From assembly GCF_002741035.1 (NCBI RefSeq), contig NZ_CP016808.1:4450501-4514500 (forward strand): 64,000 nt of DNA, read 5' to 3'. The position numbers and the translations under genes were made by a program. Shown in pieces: positions 35,402 to 44,007 of this stretch; the first letter of the stretch is position 1; every line of letters begins with the position of its first letter. Source of the DNA: Paenibacillus sp. BIHB 4019 (lineage in GTDB: Bacteria > Bacillota > Bacilli > Paenibacillales > Paenibacillaceae). Below the pieces are notes generated by a model that saw only the letters and a list, made by a program, of their open reading frames with translations, did no database searches and was not told the origin of the DNA.

Positions 35402-36982
35402 ATGCCGTTGCGTTCTTCGAAGACGAATCAGCTCTATTTATTTTCATCGTTGCGGAAACGGAAGTTTCCGGTTCATCAAGGAGCAGGCAGCCATAGGATA
35501 GGCGTGCATGTGCTGTGTTTTATTTTGGAAGGCGAAGCAAGCCTTTTAATAGATGGCGTATTGTGCAGAATTCGCCCCTTCGAGCTGTATCTATTAGTGC
35601 CGGGAATGATCATTGATGTTCCGGACCGCTGCAGCCTGATTACGTATTACGGCCTTTTTTTCCAGCCTGTTATGCTCGTGAAGGAAGGCAAGAAGTTTGA
35701 AGGGGTAAAATCATTATCGCTGTCTGGCGCTTTTTTGCCGGGCCATATTGCTATTCGCCAGCCGCAGCAGGTGCTTCAACGATTGCTGCATATGCATGAC
35801 CAAAGCAGAGGGGCAGCGAGAGCGGATGCTTTTTCCTTGCGGCTGCTGTTAGAAGAATTTATCAGCTTTATTATTACAAATGCACCGGAGCAGCGTGAAG
35901 CGAGCGATGAGCGAATTGAGCGCAGCATTATTTATATGAAAGAAAACTATACGGGGAAAATAAGCATTGACCATTTGGCAGAGGCTGCCGAAATGACGAC
36001 AACCGCTTACTCGCGCCTTTTTCGCAAAATGAAGGTCGCAAGCCCTATTGAATATTTAAATCAAATCCGGATGGATAAGGCGAAGCAATTACTCGATCAG
36101 GAAGATCGGCGCGTGAAGGAAGTGGCTGATTTCGTCGGCTTTCGCAGCGAGTTTTATTTCAGCCGCATGTTTCAGCGTTTAGTCGGCGTATCGCCAACCG
36201 TTTATATGAAGCGCGGAACGATGAAAATCGCGGTCGCTTCTTCACTTGGCTTTCACGAGCATTTGCAGTCCATCGGCATCGAGCCTGTATGCGTCGTCGA
36301 TTTGTTTCAATATCCAGGTATAGGGGAACAGGCGTATAGCAAACAGTTGATTGAGCAGCTTAGCGAGCTAAAGCGTTCCAAGTGCGATTTAATTATTGCA
36401 GACCATTACCATTTGCATCTTAAGGACAGCTTTAAGCAAATCGCAACTCCGTATTTTCTCGATTTTTCCGTGTGGGATTGGAAACGAAACTTTGTGAAAA
36501 TTGCCGAGCTTGTAAATCGGGAGCGTGAAGCCGAAGCGGTGCTGACCCGTCTGGATTTAAGCATTGAAGATGCCAAGCGGCTGCTGCACCATTCGATGGG
36601 CGAGGAACGGATTACGGTTATGCAGGTTAGTCACCGGGCGGTTGGCATTCAAGGAAAAACAGACCATCCCCTCAATGAACTCATTTATAAAGAGCTTGCT
36701 CTAAAGCCGGGTGGACAAGTGCCTGAAGAGATGTGGAGGCTGGAAATTCCGCCAGAAGCGTTGCCTGTACTGGACACAGAGCATTTGTTTATTCAGAAGC
36801 ATCATGTGCTGGCAGGCAGCGAGGAAATATTCAAGCGGATGACACAAACAGCTGCGTGGCAGGAGACAGGTGCCATTCAAGAGGGAAATATACATGCGAT
36901 TCCTAACTGGTTCGTCATGAGCTGGACACCGTTAGGAAGGCAGCATATTATAAAAAAGCTCATTGATTTGCTGGCAAAATAG
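35402..36982 (+). CDS. AraC regulator with siderophore-binding-like domain, second copy
   Basis: About 526 residues from ATG 35402. A cupin-like N-terminus (LCFILEGEASLLIDG) is followed by an AraC helix-turn-helix pair (ISIDHLAEAAEMTTTAYSRLFRKM, KEVADFVGFRSEFYFSRMFQRLVG, SPTVYMK). The C-terminus resembles a siderophore-binding fold (SIGIEPVCVVDLF, then CDLIIADHYHLHLKD). In-frame TTG 35366 and GTG 35390 are alternative starts; no start has an ideal ribosome site. It follows the FecCD permeases by 10 to 46 bases and is likely in that operon, sensing the imported siderophore. Confidence 0.85.
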   Translation: MPLRSSKTNQLYLFSSLRKRKFPVHQGAGSHRIGVHVLCFILEGEASLLIDGVLCRIRPFELYLLVPGMIIDVPDRCSLITYYGLFFQPVMLVKEGKKFEGVKSLSLSGAFLPGHIAIRQPQQVLQRLLHMHDQSRGAARADAFSLRLLLEEFISFIITNAPEQREASDERIERSIIYMKENYTGKISIDHLAEAAEMTTTAYSRLFRKMKVASPIEYLNQIRMDKAKQLLDQEDRRVKEVADFVGFRSEFYFSRMFQRLVGVSPTVYMKRGTMKIAVASSLGFHEHLQSIGIEPVCVVDLFQYPGIGEQAYSKQLIEQLSELKRSKCDLIIADHYHLHLKDSFKQIATPYFLDFSVWDWKRNFVKIAELVNREREAEAVLTRLDLSIEDAKRLLHHSMGEERITVMQVSHRAVGIQGKTDHPLNELIYKELALKPGGQVPEEMWRLEIPPEALPVLDTEHLFIQKHHVLAGSEEIFKRMTQTAAWQETGAIQEGNIHAIPNWFVMSWTPLGRQHIIKKLIDLLAK

Positions 36983-37011
36983 CCGATCAATGAGCTTTTT
37001 TTTCATGCATA

Positions 37012-38208
37012 TTAACGGGATTCCGATTTCAAGCGGCGGCCGCTTATGCGTACAACCGCAGCAGCGGCAAGCAATAATAAGGCGCACATGCTGTACATAA
37101 CGGAGTAGGATAAATGATCGGCGACTGGTCCCATCGCCATGTTGCCAAGCACAACGCCGAGATCGGACATGGCAATAAATAAGCCAATGAGCGTATTTCG
37201 GGAGGCGGCTGGCAGCACAAAGGTCAGATAGGTCATTAAGGTTGGATAAAGCAGTGCCATGCCAAGCCCGATTAGTCCGGCTGCGACATACATATAGGCG
37301 GCTCCCAAATCAATGGACAACGCTAGCAGCTCGGTACCTATCGTCATACACAGCAGCAAACTAATCGTTAAGCCAGCAGGCCACTTGCCGTCGGAGGGCA
37401 GCTTTGTCCGCAGCGCAAAGCGGGAAACGACAATGATGCCAGCCTGAATCATGAGATAAATGCCGGCATCGCCAACACCGCTTTGCTTCGTATATAGAGC
37501 AATAAAAGTGACGACAGCACCAAAGCCGATAGAAGCAATAAGCATGGCTATACTGCACACGAGAAAAGCCCGATTGCTCCATAATTGGTTAAGCTGCGCC
37601 AGTGTAGAGCTTGTCTTCGCACCAGTGCTAGAACTGGCCAAGCGGGAAGGAAGGGGGGAGCTATACCCCACAAAGCCTGCTGCAATGCCAATAATAAGCA
37701 TGGCGGCTGCGAAGGTGTGCAGTTCGCCCCAATTCCATAAATAAAGGGCAGCCATAGGCAGAACAACGGTTGGCAGCATGCCAGCTAACAAATATAGCGA
37801 CAGTCCTTGCGAACGCTCCTTTTCAGGCAGCGTATCGACAATGCCCATCTGCAGCGCCAAGGAAAAAAAGGCGGTCGTCACGCCCTGCAGCGCACGCAGC
37901 AGAAAATACCATTCCAAGCCGAGAAGCGAGTATAACGCCAAAATAATAAAGTTTGCGAGCAATAATAAACGCAGCACAAACTGTGGGCCAAAGCGGGCGA
38001 CCACATTGCCTGCCCAGGGCCGAAGCAGCATGCTGGTAAGCATATAAGCGCCCATCATCATGCCAATTTCGCCATTGCTTGCTCCTTCGTCTTTCCCGCG
38101 CAGCGGAACAACGATATTAATAATCGGATTCGCGCTGAAAAATAAAAAGGTTACAATATAAAGCCGCATAAAAGGCGGGGATACGGATACAGCTATGTTT
38201 TTGCCCAT
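37012..38208 (-). CDS. MFS transporter, possible metallophore exporter
   Basis: A 398-residue, 12-helix major facilitator protein. The beginning, LYIVTFLFFSANPIINIVVPL, and a central RALQGVTTAFFSLALQMGIVD are visible. It starts one base after the stop of the NikA-like gene upstream (TAA A ATG), so the pair is translationally coupled. A coupled nickel-type binding protein plus MFS exporter resembles the CntA/CntE pairing of opine-metallophore systems, but no CntL or CntM biosynthetic genes are seen. A general drug-efflux role is the alternative. Confidence 0.75.
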   Translation of the reverse strand: MGKNIAVSVSPPFMRLYIVTFLFFSANPIINIVVPLRGKDEGASNGEIGMMMGAYMLTSMLLRPWAGNVVARFGPQFVLRLLLLANFIILALYSLLGLEWYFLLRALQGVTTAFFSLALQMGIVDTLPEKERSQGLSLYLLAGMLPTVVLPMAALYLWNWGELHTFAAAMLIIGIAAGFVGYSSPLPSRLASSSTGAKTSSTLAQLNQLWSNRAFLVCSIAMLIASIGFGAVVTFIALYTKQSGVGDAGIYLMIQAGIIVVSRFALRTKLPSDGKWPAGLTISLLLCMTIGTELLALSIDLGAAYMYVAAGLIGLGMALLYPTLMTYLTFVLPAASRNTLIGLFIAMSDLGVVLGNMAMGPVADHLSYSVMYSMCALLLLAAAAVVRISGRRLKSESR

Positions 38209-38209
38209 T

Positions 38210-39847
38210 TTACGGATTTAGTTCGAGCCCTTCGAAAGGATGATCCCAACGGCTGGCTGGAAATTTGAAGTTTTTCAAGTTTTTCTGGTAAACGACGGTT
38301 TGTTTAATATAAGAGATCGGCAAAATAACCGACTGTTCATTTAACGTTTTTAAAATGGACGTATACAGCTGCTGGCGCTCGGCTTCGTCCGTGGAAGCGA
38401 GTGCTGTGACAATTTGCTCATCCAGTTCCGCTTTCATCGGGAGGCTGCTATGTGCTTCCGATATGCCGAAGCCCGGCTCCCTGACCGAATTAATAAGCGT
38501 ATGCGGATCATAAGGCACACCGTAATTGAACCAGAAATGGATGTCGAAGGTGCCTTCCCGCAAGCGCTGAGGAATCATCGCGAGTTCAACAGCATTGAGG
38601 TTCAGCTTGACTCCAATTTCGGCCCACCCGGATTGAATCGTTTCGGCCATTGCTTTCTGAATCAGATCGCCTTTATCGTACATTAATTCAAGCTCAAGCT
38701 GCTGGCCGTCTTTTTCTCTTACCGTTTTACCAGCTTCGAGCTTCCACCCGGCTTCATCCAAATAGGCATTTGCTTTGGCGACATCGTAACCGATAGGCTC
38801 AAAGTCGATATTGGAGTAAGGATAGTTTTTGGACAAAATGTTGTTGGCTGCTTCCTCAAGGCCACCCGTTACGCCATCTACCATGGTTGCTTTGTCAAAG
38901 CCTTGCTGAAGCGCAAGCCGCACCCGGTGGTCAGCCAGCTTGTCGTTTAGCGTATTGAGCAGCAGGCTTCTTGTGCCAACAGGCTCGGATAGCCCCGTCT
39001 CATATTTGCCTGAATCCTTTAATTGCTGGAAAGCATCCATACTGATTGCGCCCTCGCCAAAAATCAGATCCAGCTCGCCTTTCTCGAAAGCGAGAACCCG
39101 TGTTTCGCCATCCGGTATAATTTTGACTGTTATTTTGTCGAGCTTCGGCATTTCTCCCCAGTAATTCGGATTTCTGGTGAAAACCGCATATTCATCTTTC
39201 TTATAATCAGCGAGCTGCCAAGGTCCGGTGCCGATCGGCTGCTTGATATCCTTCGTCGTATCTCCGTCATCCGGGAACCCGGCTTCAGCAAGAAAACGGA
39301 AAGGCCGCACAATCGCCAAATCCTGCAAGGTTGGATAGTAAGGAGCGGTCAGCGTTATTTTAAACGTAAATTCGTCGACAGCTTCCGTTTTTTCAAGCAC
39401 TTTGACGAGTCCAATCCAGCTGTGGACGCTTTTGTTAAGCATGATTGCATCAAAGTTTTTCTGGACAATGGCTGCGTTAAACGGCGTTCCATCCGCGAAT
39501 TTGACATCTTGGCGGAGCTTAAACGTATATTCCTTGCCATCGGTTGAAATGACCCATGACTCAGCGAGCAGCGGTTTGAGCTCTCCGCCTTCGTTGTAGC
39601 TGACCAATGGCTCATAGAGCATAGACTGTGCGAATAATTGCGACGGATAGTAGACATGAGGATTGAGCGGACCTATATCTCTAAGCCAAGCAACGGTAAT
39701 CGCTTGTTCCTTAGGGGCGGCTGTGCTTGTTCCCGCCTCGTTGCCATTGGAGGCCGACTCTTGCTGCGAGCATCCCATTGCGAGCATGACTAATACGAAC
39801 AGAACGGAAATCGTCTGCAGGGTGGTATTTCTTTTTATTCTGGACAT
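38210..39847 (-). CDS. NikA/CntA-like metal (metallophore)-binding lipoprotein
   Basis: A 545-residue family-5 binding protein with lipobox LAMGC. The segment GPLNPHVYYPSQLFAQSMLYEPLV is nearly the same as that in E. coli NikA, as are APYYPTLQDLAIVRPFRFLAEAGF, IGTGPWQLADYKKDEYAVF, GVPYDPHTLINSVREPGF and ILPISYIKQTVVY. This places it in the nickel/metallophore subgroup rather than among peptide-binding OppAs. No permease or ATPase accompanies it. A Fur-like box lies in the promoter, which suggests iron or metal control. The product may supply nickel for the urease encoded 7 kb away. Confidence 0.83.
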   Translation of the reverse strand: MSRIKRNTTLQTISVLFVLVMLAMGCSQQESASNGNEAGTSTAAPKEQAITVAWLRDIGPLNPHVYYPSQLFAQSMLYEPLVSYNEGGELKPLLAESWVISTDGKEYTFKLRQDVKFADGTPFNAAIVQKNFDAIMLNKSVHSWIGLVKVLEKTEAVDEFTFKITLTAPYYPTLQDLAIVRPFRFLAEAGFPDDGDTTKDIKQPIGTGPWQLADYKKDEYAVFTRNPNYWGEMPKLDKITVKIIPDGETRVLAFEKGELDLIFGEGAISMDAFQQLKDSGKYETGLSEPVGTRSLLLNTLNDKLADHRVRLALQQGFDKATMVDGVTGGLEEAANNILSKNYPYSNIDFEPIGYDVAKANAYLDEAGWKLEAGKTVREKDGQQLELELMYDKGDLIQKAMAETIQSGWAEIGVKLNLNAVELAMIPQRLREGTFDIHFWFNYGVPYDPHTLINSVREPGFGISEAHSSLPMKAELDEQIVTALASTDEAERQQLYTSILKTLNEQSVILPISYIKQTVVYQKNLKNFKFPASRWDHPFEGLELNP

Positions 39848-39866
39848 CTTTGCAGGTACCCCTTTT

Positions 39867-39895
39867 CATCTATTGAGAATGATTATTACGTTCAA
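39867..39895 (-). promoter_or_regulatory. Promoter with Fur-like box before the NikA-like gene
   Basis: On the minus strand TTGAAC (39895-39890), 17 bases, and a weak -10 TAGATG (39872-39867). The spacer holds a 15-base Fur-like palindrome at 39874-39888, 13 of 15 matches. This repeats the arrangement of the 24970 promoter. Confidence 0.6.
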
Positions 39896-40041
39896 TAATA
39901 CTAAGGATTCTTCACTTGGCTAGCAATAGAGAAATGTCTGTTTTTTTATTGGACAAAATGAAGAGCGGGCGCGGATGTTTCTTGATAGCCCATTTATATT
40001 CCGATATACTAATACAATTATGATGAGAAGGGGGCACGCCG

Positions 40042-41703
40042 ATGGATGAACATTCCTTGATAAAACCTGATGAAACATCAGCTTCCCTATCGCTGCCTTA
40101 CTTATATATTCTTACGTCTGTTAACATAGTAGATTGTGCATTTGACCGGTCGATTCATACATTGGAAAGCGAAGGACATCGCCTCATTGCTTTTGCACAA
40201 AGCGGGGGCAAGCTTCATCTGGAGGGCCACTCTATTTATGCCGAAAAAGGGGCGTGCTTTCTTCTTGCTCCTGGGGCAAAGGCGCAAGTGGAAGGAAGTG
40301 AGCCGTGCGATCATCGGGGAGCGGTATATGTGATTGCTTTCGATGCTTATCGAGTGGGAGAACGGGAGCCAGCGCAAGAAATAGGCTTAACCTTGCCCTA
40401 TGAGACGAGAATTGATGTGACTGCGATGGCGCGGCTCGTTGATTTGCTGGAGCAAGCTGCTGAGGGGGCTGCAAATCATCAAAGCTGCAAGCAAGTGGAC
40501 CAATTCAAGCAGCAAATTAGGCTGCAGGAGCTTCTTGTGTTGCTGATGGAGCATGTGGCAGCTTCGCGTTCCTCATCGGATGCTAAGCTGGCCGTTCAGG
40601 AAAGCATCGCTTATATGGTGGAGCATTACCGAGAGGAGATAACCGTGGAGCAGCTGTCCAAAATGTCCGGTGTAGCCCGCTGGCAATACAGCGCATTGTT
40701 CCAAACGTTAACTGGCAAAAAGCCGCTTGATTATTTGACGGAGCTCCGTTTGAATCGGGCGAAGGAACTGCTGCTGCTAACGAATGATCCTTTACGTGAA
40801 ATTGCCCGCCAGGCAGGTTTCAAGGATGAATATTATTTTGCCCGCAGGTTCCGGCATGCCATGGGGCTGACTCCGAAGCAATATGCTAAAACTCGCGGCG
40901 TCAGCCATCCGACGATTAAGCAGGATGGTAGCCCTTTCTCACGAATCGTTGTAGTTGGTTATGTGCTTGGCGATTTGCTTTCTCTAGGCATTAGGCCAGT
41001 AGGCGCCGACATGACGGTTATTGGCCGAAAGGTCGTTTATCGCAATGAGCTGAAAAATATTTCAGATATTGGCTTGCTGGGGGAGCTCGGCAAGGTGAAG
41101 GCGCTATGCCCGGATTTGATTCTCTACAGCAGCTTCCGGCAGGATCGAATGGAGGAGCTGTCCAAAATAGCACCTACCGTATCGATTGATCGCTTGCAGC
41201 CGACCTATGACCGGCTCATGCAGGTGGCGGAGCTGTTCGGGAAGGAAGAACAGGCGAGGCAATGGATTGAACATTATGAGCGCAAAGCCGGAGAGATGTG
41301 GCGGCATTTGGCTTTATATACGAAGGAAAGGGAAACGGCTGCTATTTTTGTCCTAGTAGATGGTGATTTGTATGTCATGGGCATGAGAGGCATTGCCTTG
41401 ACGCTTTACCATCCGATGGCGTTTGAGCCAGCAGACAAAGTAAGGCAATTAATTGAAGCAGGAATTCTTTTCCAAGCGATTGCTCTGGAGCAAATGAGTG
41501 AGTATCATGCTGACCGCCTATTCTTATTAGTAGGGGAGAGCGAGCGGTCTAGAACCGAGGCGGCGCGCATTACAAAAAGCGCGTATTGGCAGTCGTTGGA
41601 CAGCAGCCGGGTTTATGTAACGGAAGCCAAATGGAATTTTGATGATCCCATTACAAGGGACAGGCTTTTGCCCGCGTTGCCGCGAATTTTCCGCTTGCCG
41701 TAG
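40042..41703 (+). CDS. AraC regulator with siderophore-binding-like domain, third copy
   Basis: A 553-residue fusion: cupin-like N-terminus, AraC helix-turn-helix pair (ITVEQLSKMSGVARWQYSALFQTLTGKKP, REIARQAGFKDEYYFARRFRHAMG, TPKQYAK), then a binding-protein-like domain (LSLGIRPVGADMTVIGRKVVY, ALCPDLILYSS). AAGGGGG precedes the ATG. It is divergent from the NikA-like/MFS operon and so probably controls it, with a ferric siderophore or metallophore as effector. It differs from the other two copies along most of its length. Confidence 0.85.
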   Translation: MDEHSLIKPDETSASLSLPYLYILTSVNIVDCAFDRSIHTLESEGHRLIAFAQSGGKLHLEGHSIYAEKGACFLLAPGAKAQVEGSEPCDHRGAVYVIAFDAYRVGEREPAQEIGLTLPYETRIDVTAMARLVDLLEQAAEGAANHQSCKQVDQFKQQIRLQELLVLLMEHVAASRSSSDAKLAVQESIAYMVEHYREEITVEQLSKMSGVARWQYSALFQTLTGKKPLDYLTELRLNRAKELLLLTNDPLREIARQAGFKDEYYFARRFRHAMGLTPKQYAKTRGVSHPTIKQDGSPFSRIVVVGYVLGDLLSLGIRPVGADMTVIGRKVVYRNELKNISDIGLLGELGKVKALCPDLILYSSFRQDRMEELSKIAPTVSIDRLQPTYDRLMQVAELFGKEEQARQWIEHYERKAGEMWRHLALYTKERETAAIFVLVDGDLYVMGMRGIALTLYHPMAFEPADKVRQLIEAGILFQAIALEQMSEYHADRLFLLVGESERSRTEAARITKSAYWQSLDSSRVYVTEAKWNFDDPITRDRLLPALPRIFRLP

Positions 41704-41746
41704 CAGATGTGGTACAATATTTTCAAAAACGTAGGGGGAACTATCG

Positions 41747-42139
41747 ATGTATGCTCGCACTTCAAAAGGACGGCTTTGGACATCCTGGATTATGAGCGGT
41801 TTGGTTATTTTGTTTATGCTGTTTGATGGCATTATGAAGCTGATTAAGCCTGCGGTTGTAGTGGAGTCAACACTCGAGCTCGGGTTTCAGGAGCATCATA
41901 TTGTCATTTTGGGCGTCCTTGCGCTCATTTCCACGATTTTATATGCGCTGCCGCGTACGTCGTTTCTCGGCGTTGTGCTGCTGACCGGTTATTTCGGCGG
42001 GGTTATCGCGACGCATCTGCGCTTGGATGCGCCATTGCTGAGCAACACATTATTTCCTGTATATCTTGCTGTGCTTGCTTGGGGTGGCATTTGGCTGCGG
42101 AACGAGCAGGTGCGCAAATTAATTCCTTTTCAAAAATAG
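41747..42139 (+). CDS. DoxX-like small membrane protein
   Basis: A 130-residue protein with four hydrophobic helices. Markers are FDGIMKLIKPAVVVE, the conserved GVLALISTILYALPRTSFLGVVLLTGYFGG and THLRLDAPL, as in the DoxX_2 group. AGGGGGA precedes the ATG. The function of the family is poorly known; it is linked to redox or thiosulphate metabolism in some members. It sits 43 bases after the AraC regulator with a terminator behind it, and has no evident link to iron. Confidence 0.78.
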   Translation: MYARTSKGRLWTSWIMSGLVILFMLFDGIMKLIKPAVVVESTLELGFQEHHIVILGVLALISTILYALPRTSFLGVVLLTGYFGGVIATHLRLDAPLLSNTLFPVYLAVLAWGGIWLRNEQVRKLIPFQK

Positions 42140-42168
42140 AAGAGGAATAGAATGAAATAGCTAGCCTA

Positions 42169-42238
42169 AACAGCCTTATTTTGCTCTCGCCCAGAACGAT
42201 TACGGTTCTGGGTCGCCGAGAAAATAAGGCTGTTTTTG
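42169..42238 (+). terminator. Long-stem intrinsic terminator
   Basis: AACAGCCTTATTTT (42169-42182) pairs with AAAATAAGGCTGTT (42221-42234) around a nested CCCAGAAC/GTTCTGGG stem. A TTTTTGTTT run follows. It ends the DoxX-like transcript. Confidence 0.85.
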
Positions 42239-42449
42239 TTTGCGGCCCATCTATATGGGGGCCATCGAAGGCAAACCGTCTAGTAAAACTTGCATGGTTG
42301 GCTAGGCAAGCGGATGAGTCAAATCATAGCTTTAAAGAATAGAGTATCAAGAGGGATATTCTAAAACCCTTAATACCTGTATGAACCTCATGAATAATCA
42401 TAGTGTTATTATATCTGACATTATTTGAGTGGAGATAGGAGTGGGTGTT

Positions 42450-43499
42450 TTGTATTTTGAGCGGTTGGAGCAATATGATGTGGAGCAGCTCATTTTTGGT
42501 TATGATCGCAAATCGGGCTTAAAGGCAATTATCGCTATTCATGATACGACGCTTGGACCGGCGCTTGGCGGTACTCGCATGTATCCCTATGCAACGGAGG
42601 AGGCCGCCGTCCACGATGTCGTCCGGCTTGCGCGAGGCATGACCTATAAATCGTCCGTTGCAGGGCTTAATTTGGGAGGGGGCAAGGCGGTCATTATCGG
42701 CAACCCCATGACGGATAAAAGCGAGGAGCTGTTTCATGCGTTTGGACGATTCATTGGGACATTGAACGGGCGATATATCACGGCGGAGGATGTAGGGACG
42801 ACTGTGGCGGATATGGATTTTATTCGTCAGAAGACGAAATTCGTTACGGGAGTATCGCCAGAGTTTGGCAGTGGGGGGAATCCTTCGCCATTTACAGCAC
42901 TCGGTGTATTTCACAGCATCAGAGCCGCCGCCCTTGAAGTTTTCGGGTCAACTGATCTAAAGGGAAAAACGATTGCGGTACAGGGTGTAGGCAGCGTTGC
43001 CTATCATTTATGCCGCTATTTGCATGAAGCGGGCGCAAAGCTGATCGTGACCGATGTCGTGAAAGCAAATGCAGAGCGCGTTGTCCTTGAATTTGGGGCA
43101 ATAATGGTCGGCGTGGATGATATTTATGGCGTCGAATGCGATATTTTTGCTCCATGCGCGATGGGCGGAATTATTAATGATGATACGCTTCCTCTGCTAA
43201 AGGCAAAGGTGGTTGCTGGTGCTGCCAATAATCAGCTGAAGGAAGAAAAGCATGGCGATCAGCTTGCGGCCCAAGGCATATTATATGCTCCAGACTACGT
43301 CGTCAACTCCGGCGGCTTAATGAATGTCGCTGACGAATTGTATGGCTATAACCGGGAGCGTGTGCTCAGCAAGGTAGAGGGAATTTACAGCCAGCTCCAG
43401 CGTATTTTTGAAATATCGAAAGAGCAGCAAATTCCTTCTTTCCGTGCAGCGGATCGTCTGGCGGAGATGCGGATAAATAAACATCGGGTCTCTGATTAG
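42450..43499 (+). CDS. Leucine dehydrogenase
   Basis: A 349-residue Glu/Leu/Phe/Val dehydrogenase. [24 protein letters not shown], the catalytic-lysine loop LNLGGGKAV, and the NAD loop [11 protein letters not shown] are all present. It converts branched-chain amino acids to 2-oxo acids with NAD+ and feeds branched fatty acid synthesis. The start is probably TTG 42450: AGGAG lies eight bases upstream, and the resulting [13 protein letters not shown] aligns with the usual MELFKYMETYDYEQ-type N-terminus. GTG 42429 would add seven unsupported residues. Confidence 0.9.
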   Translation: MYFERLEQYDVEQLIFGYDRKSGLKAIIAIHDTTLGPALGGTRMYPYATEEAAVHDVVRLARGMTYKSSVAGLNLGGGKAVIIGNPMTDKSEELFHAFGRFIGTLNGRYITAEDVGTTVADMDFIRQKTKFVTGVSPEFGSGGNPSPFTALGVFHSIRAAALEVFGSTDLKGKTIAVQGVGSVAYHLCRYLHEAGAKLIVTDVVKANAERVVLEFGAIMVGVDDIYGVECDIFAPCAMGGIINDDTLPLLKAKVVAGAANNQLKEEKHGDQLAAQGILYAPDYVVNSGGLMNVADELYGYNRERVLSKVEGIYSQLQRIFEISKEQQIPSFRAADRLAEMRINKHRVSD

Positions 43500-44007
43500 T
43501 GGTGGAATTACGCGAACGCAATGGATAGAGCTGCAACCGTCCTAGGTCTGCTTGCCCAGTTTGCGCCAATGCCAGCACAGCCTCCTTATATGGCTCATAG
43601 GCTGCTGATTATTCCGGGAGTGGTTACGTTCTTGATGCCCCGGATGAGAATTTAAAGTTAATCAATGGGAAAACTGAGTTTTTCAAGATGCCTAAAAGCA
43701 TCCGCAAGCTTCTTATGATAGCTGTAATAACTTTCTTTATTTCCTGGGGAATTATTAGCTTGTGCGCATCAGCTATCCCGATGTATTTAGAATTCATACT
43801 GATTTCGCCATGCGTCTTTCCGCCGCAATTGTATCGTTCATGCGAAACGCTGCTGCTGTTTTTTTGCGCTTTGCTAAGTTATCCCCTTAGCTCAGAAACG
43901 TTGTGCCATATAGTGCGCAGACATTTTCTGAGCTAAGGGGATAACGGCCTAAAGCAATGGAAACCCCAATACAACTCCCGGATGCGCCGTTGAAAGAAAA
44001 GGGAGAG
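43500..44007. repeat. Intergenic region with a 21-base inverted repeat element
   Basis: Arms at 43878-43898 and 43925-43945 are perfect 21-base inverted repeats around a 26-base centre, and the right arm recurs near 18858. The layout suits a small palindromic mobile element or a terminator serving both convergent genes, but no T-run follows. An 82-codon frame at 43688-43936 runs into the element and lacks a ribosome site. Nothing else was recognised. Confidence 0.6.

Noticed and set aside
43688..43936. 82-codon frame with hydrophobic N-terminus
   Set aside because: No ribosome site, and its last third reads through the palindromic repeat; more likely a chance frame.
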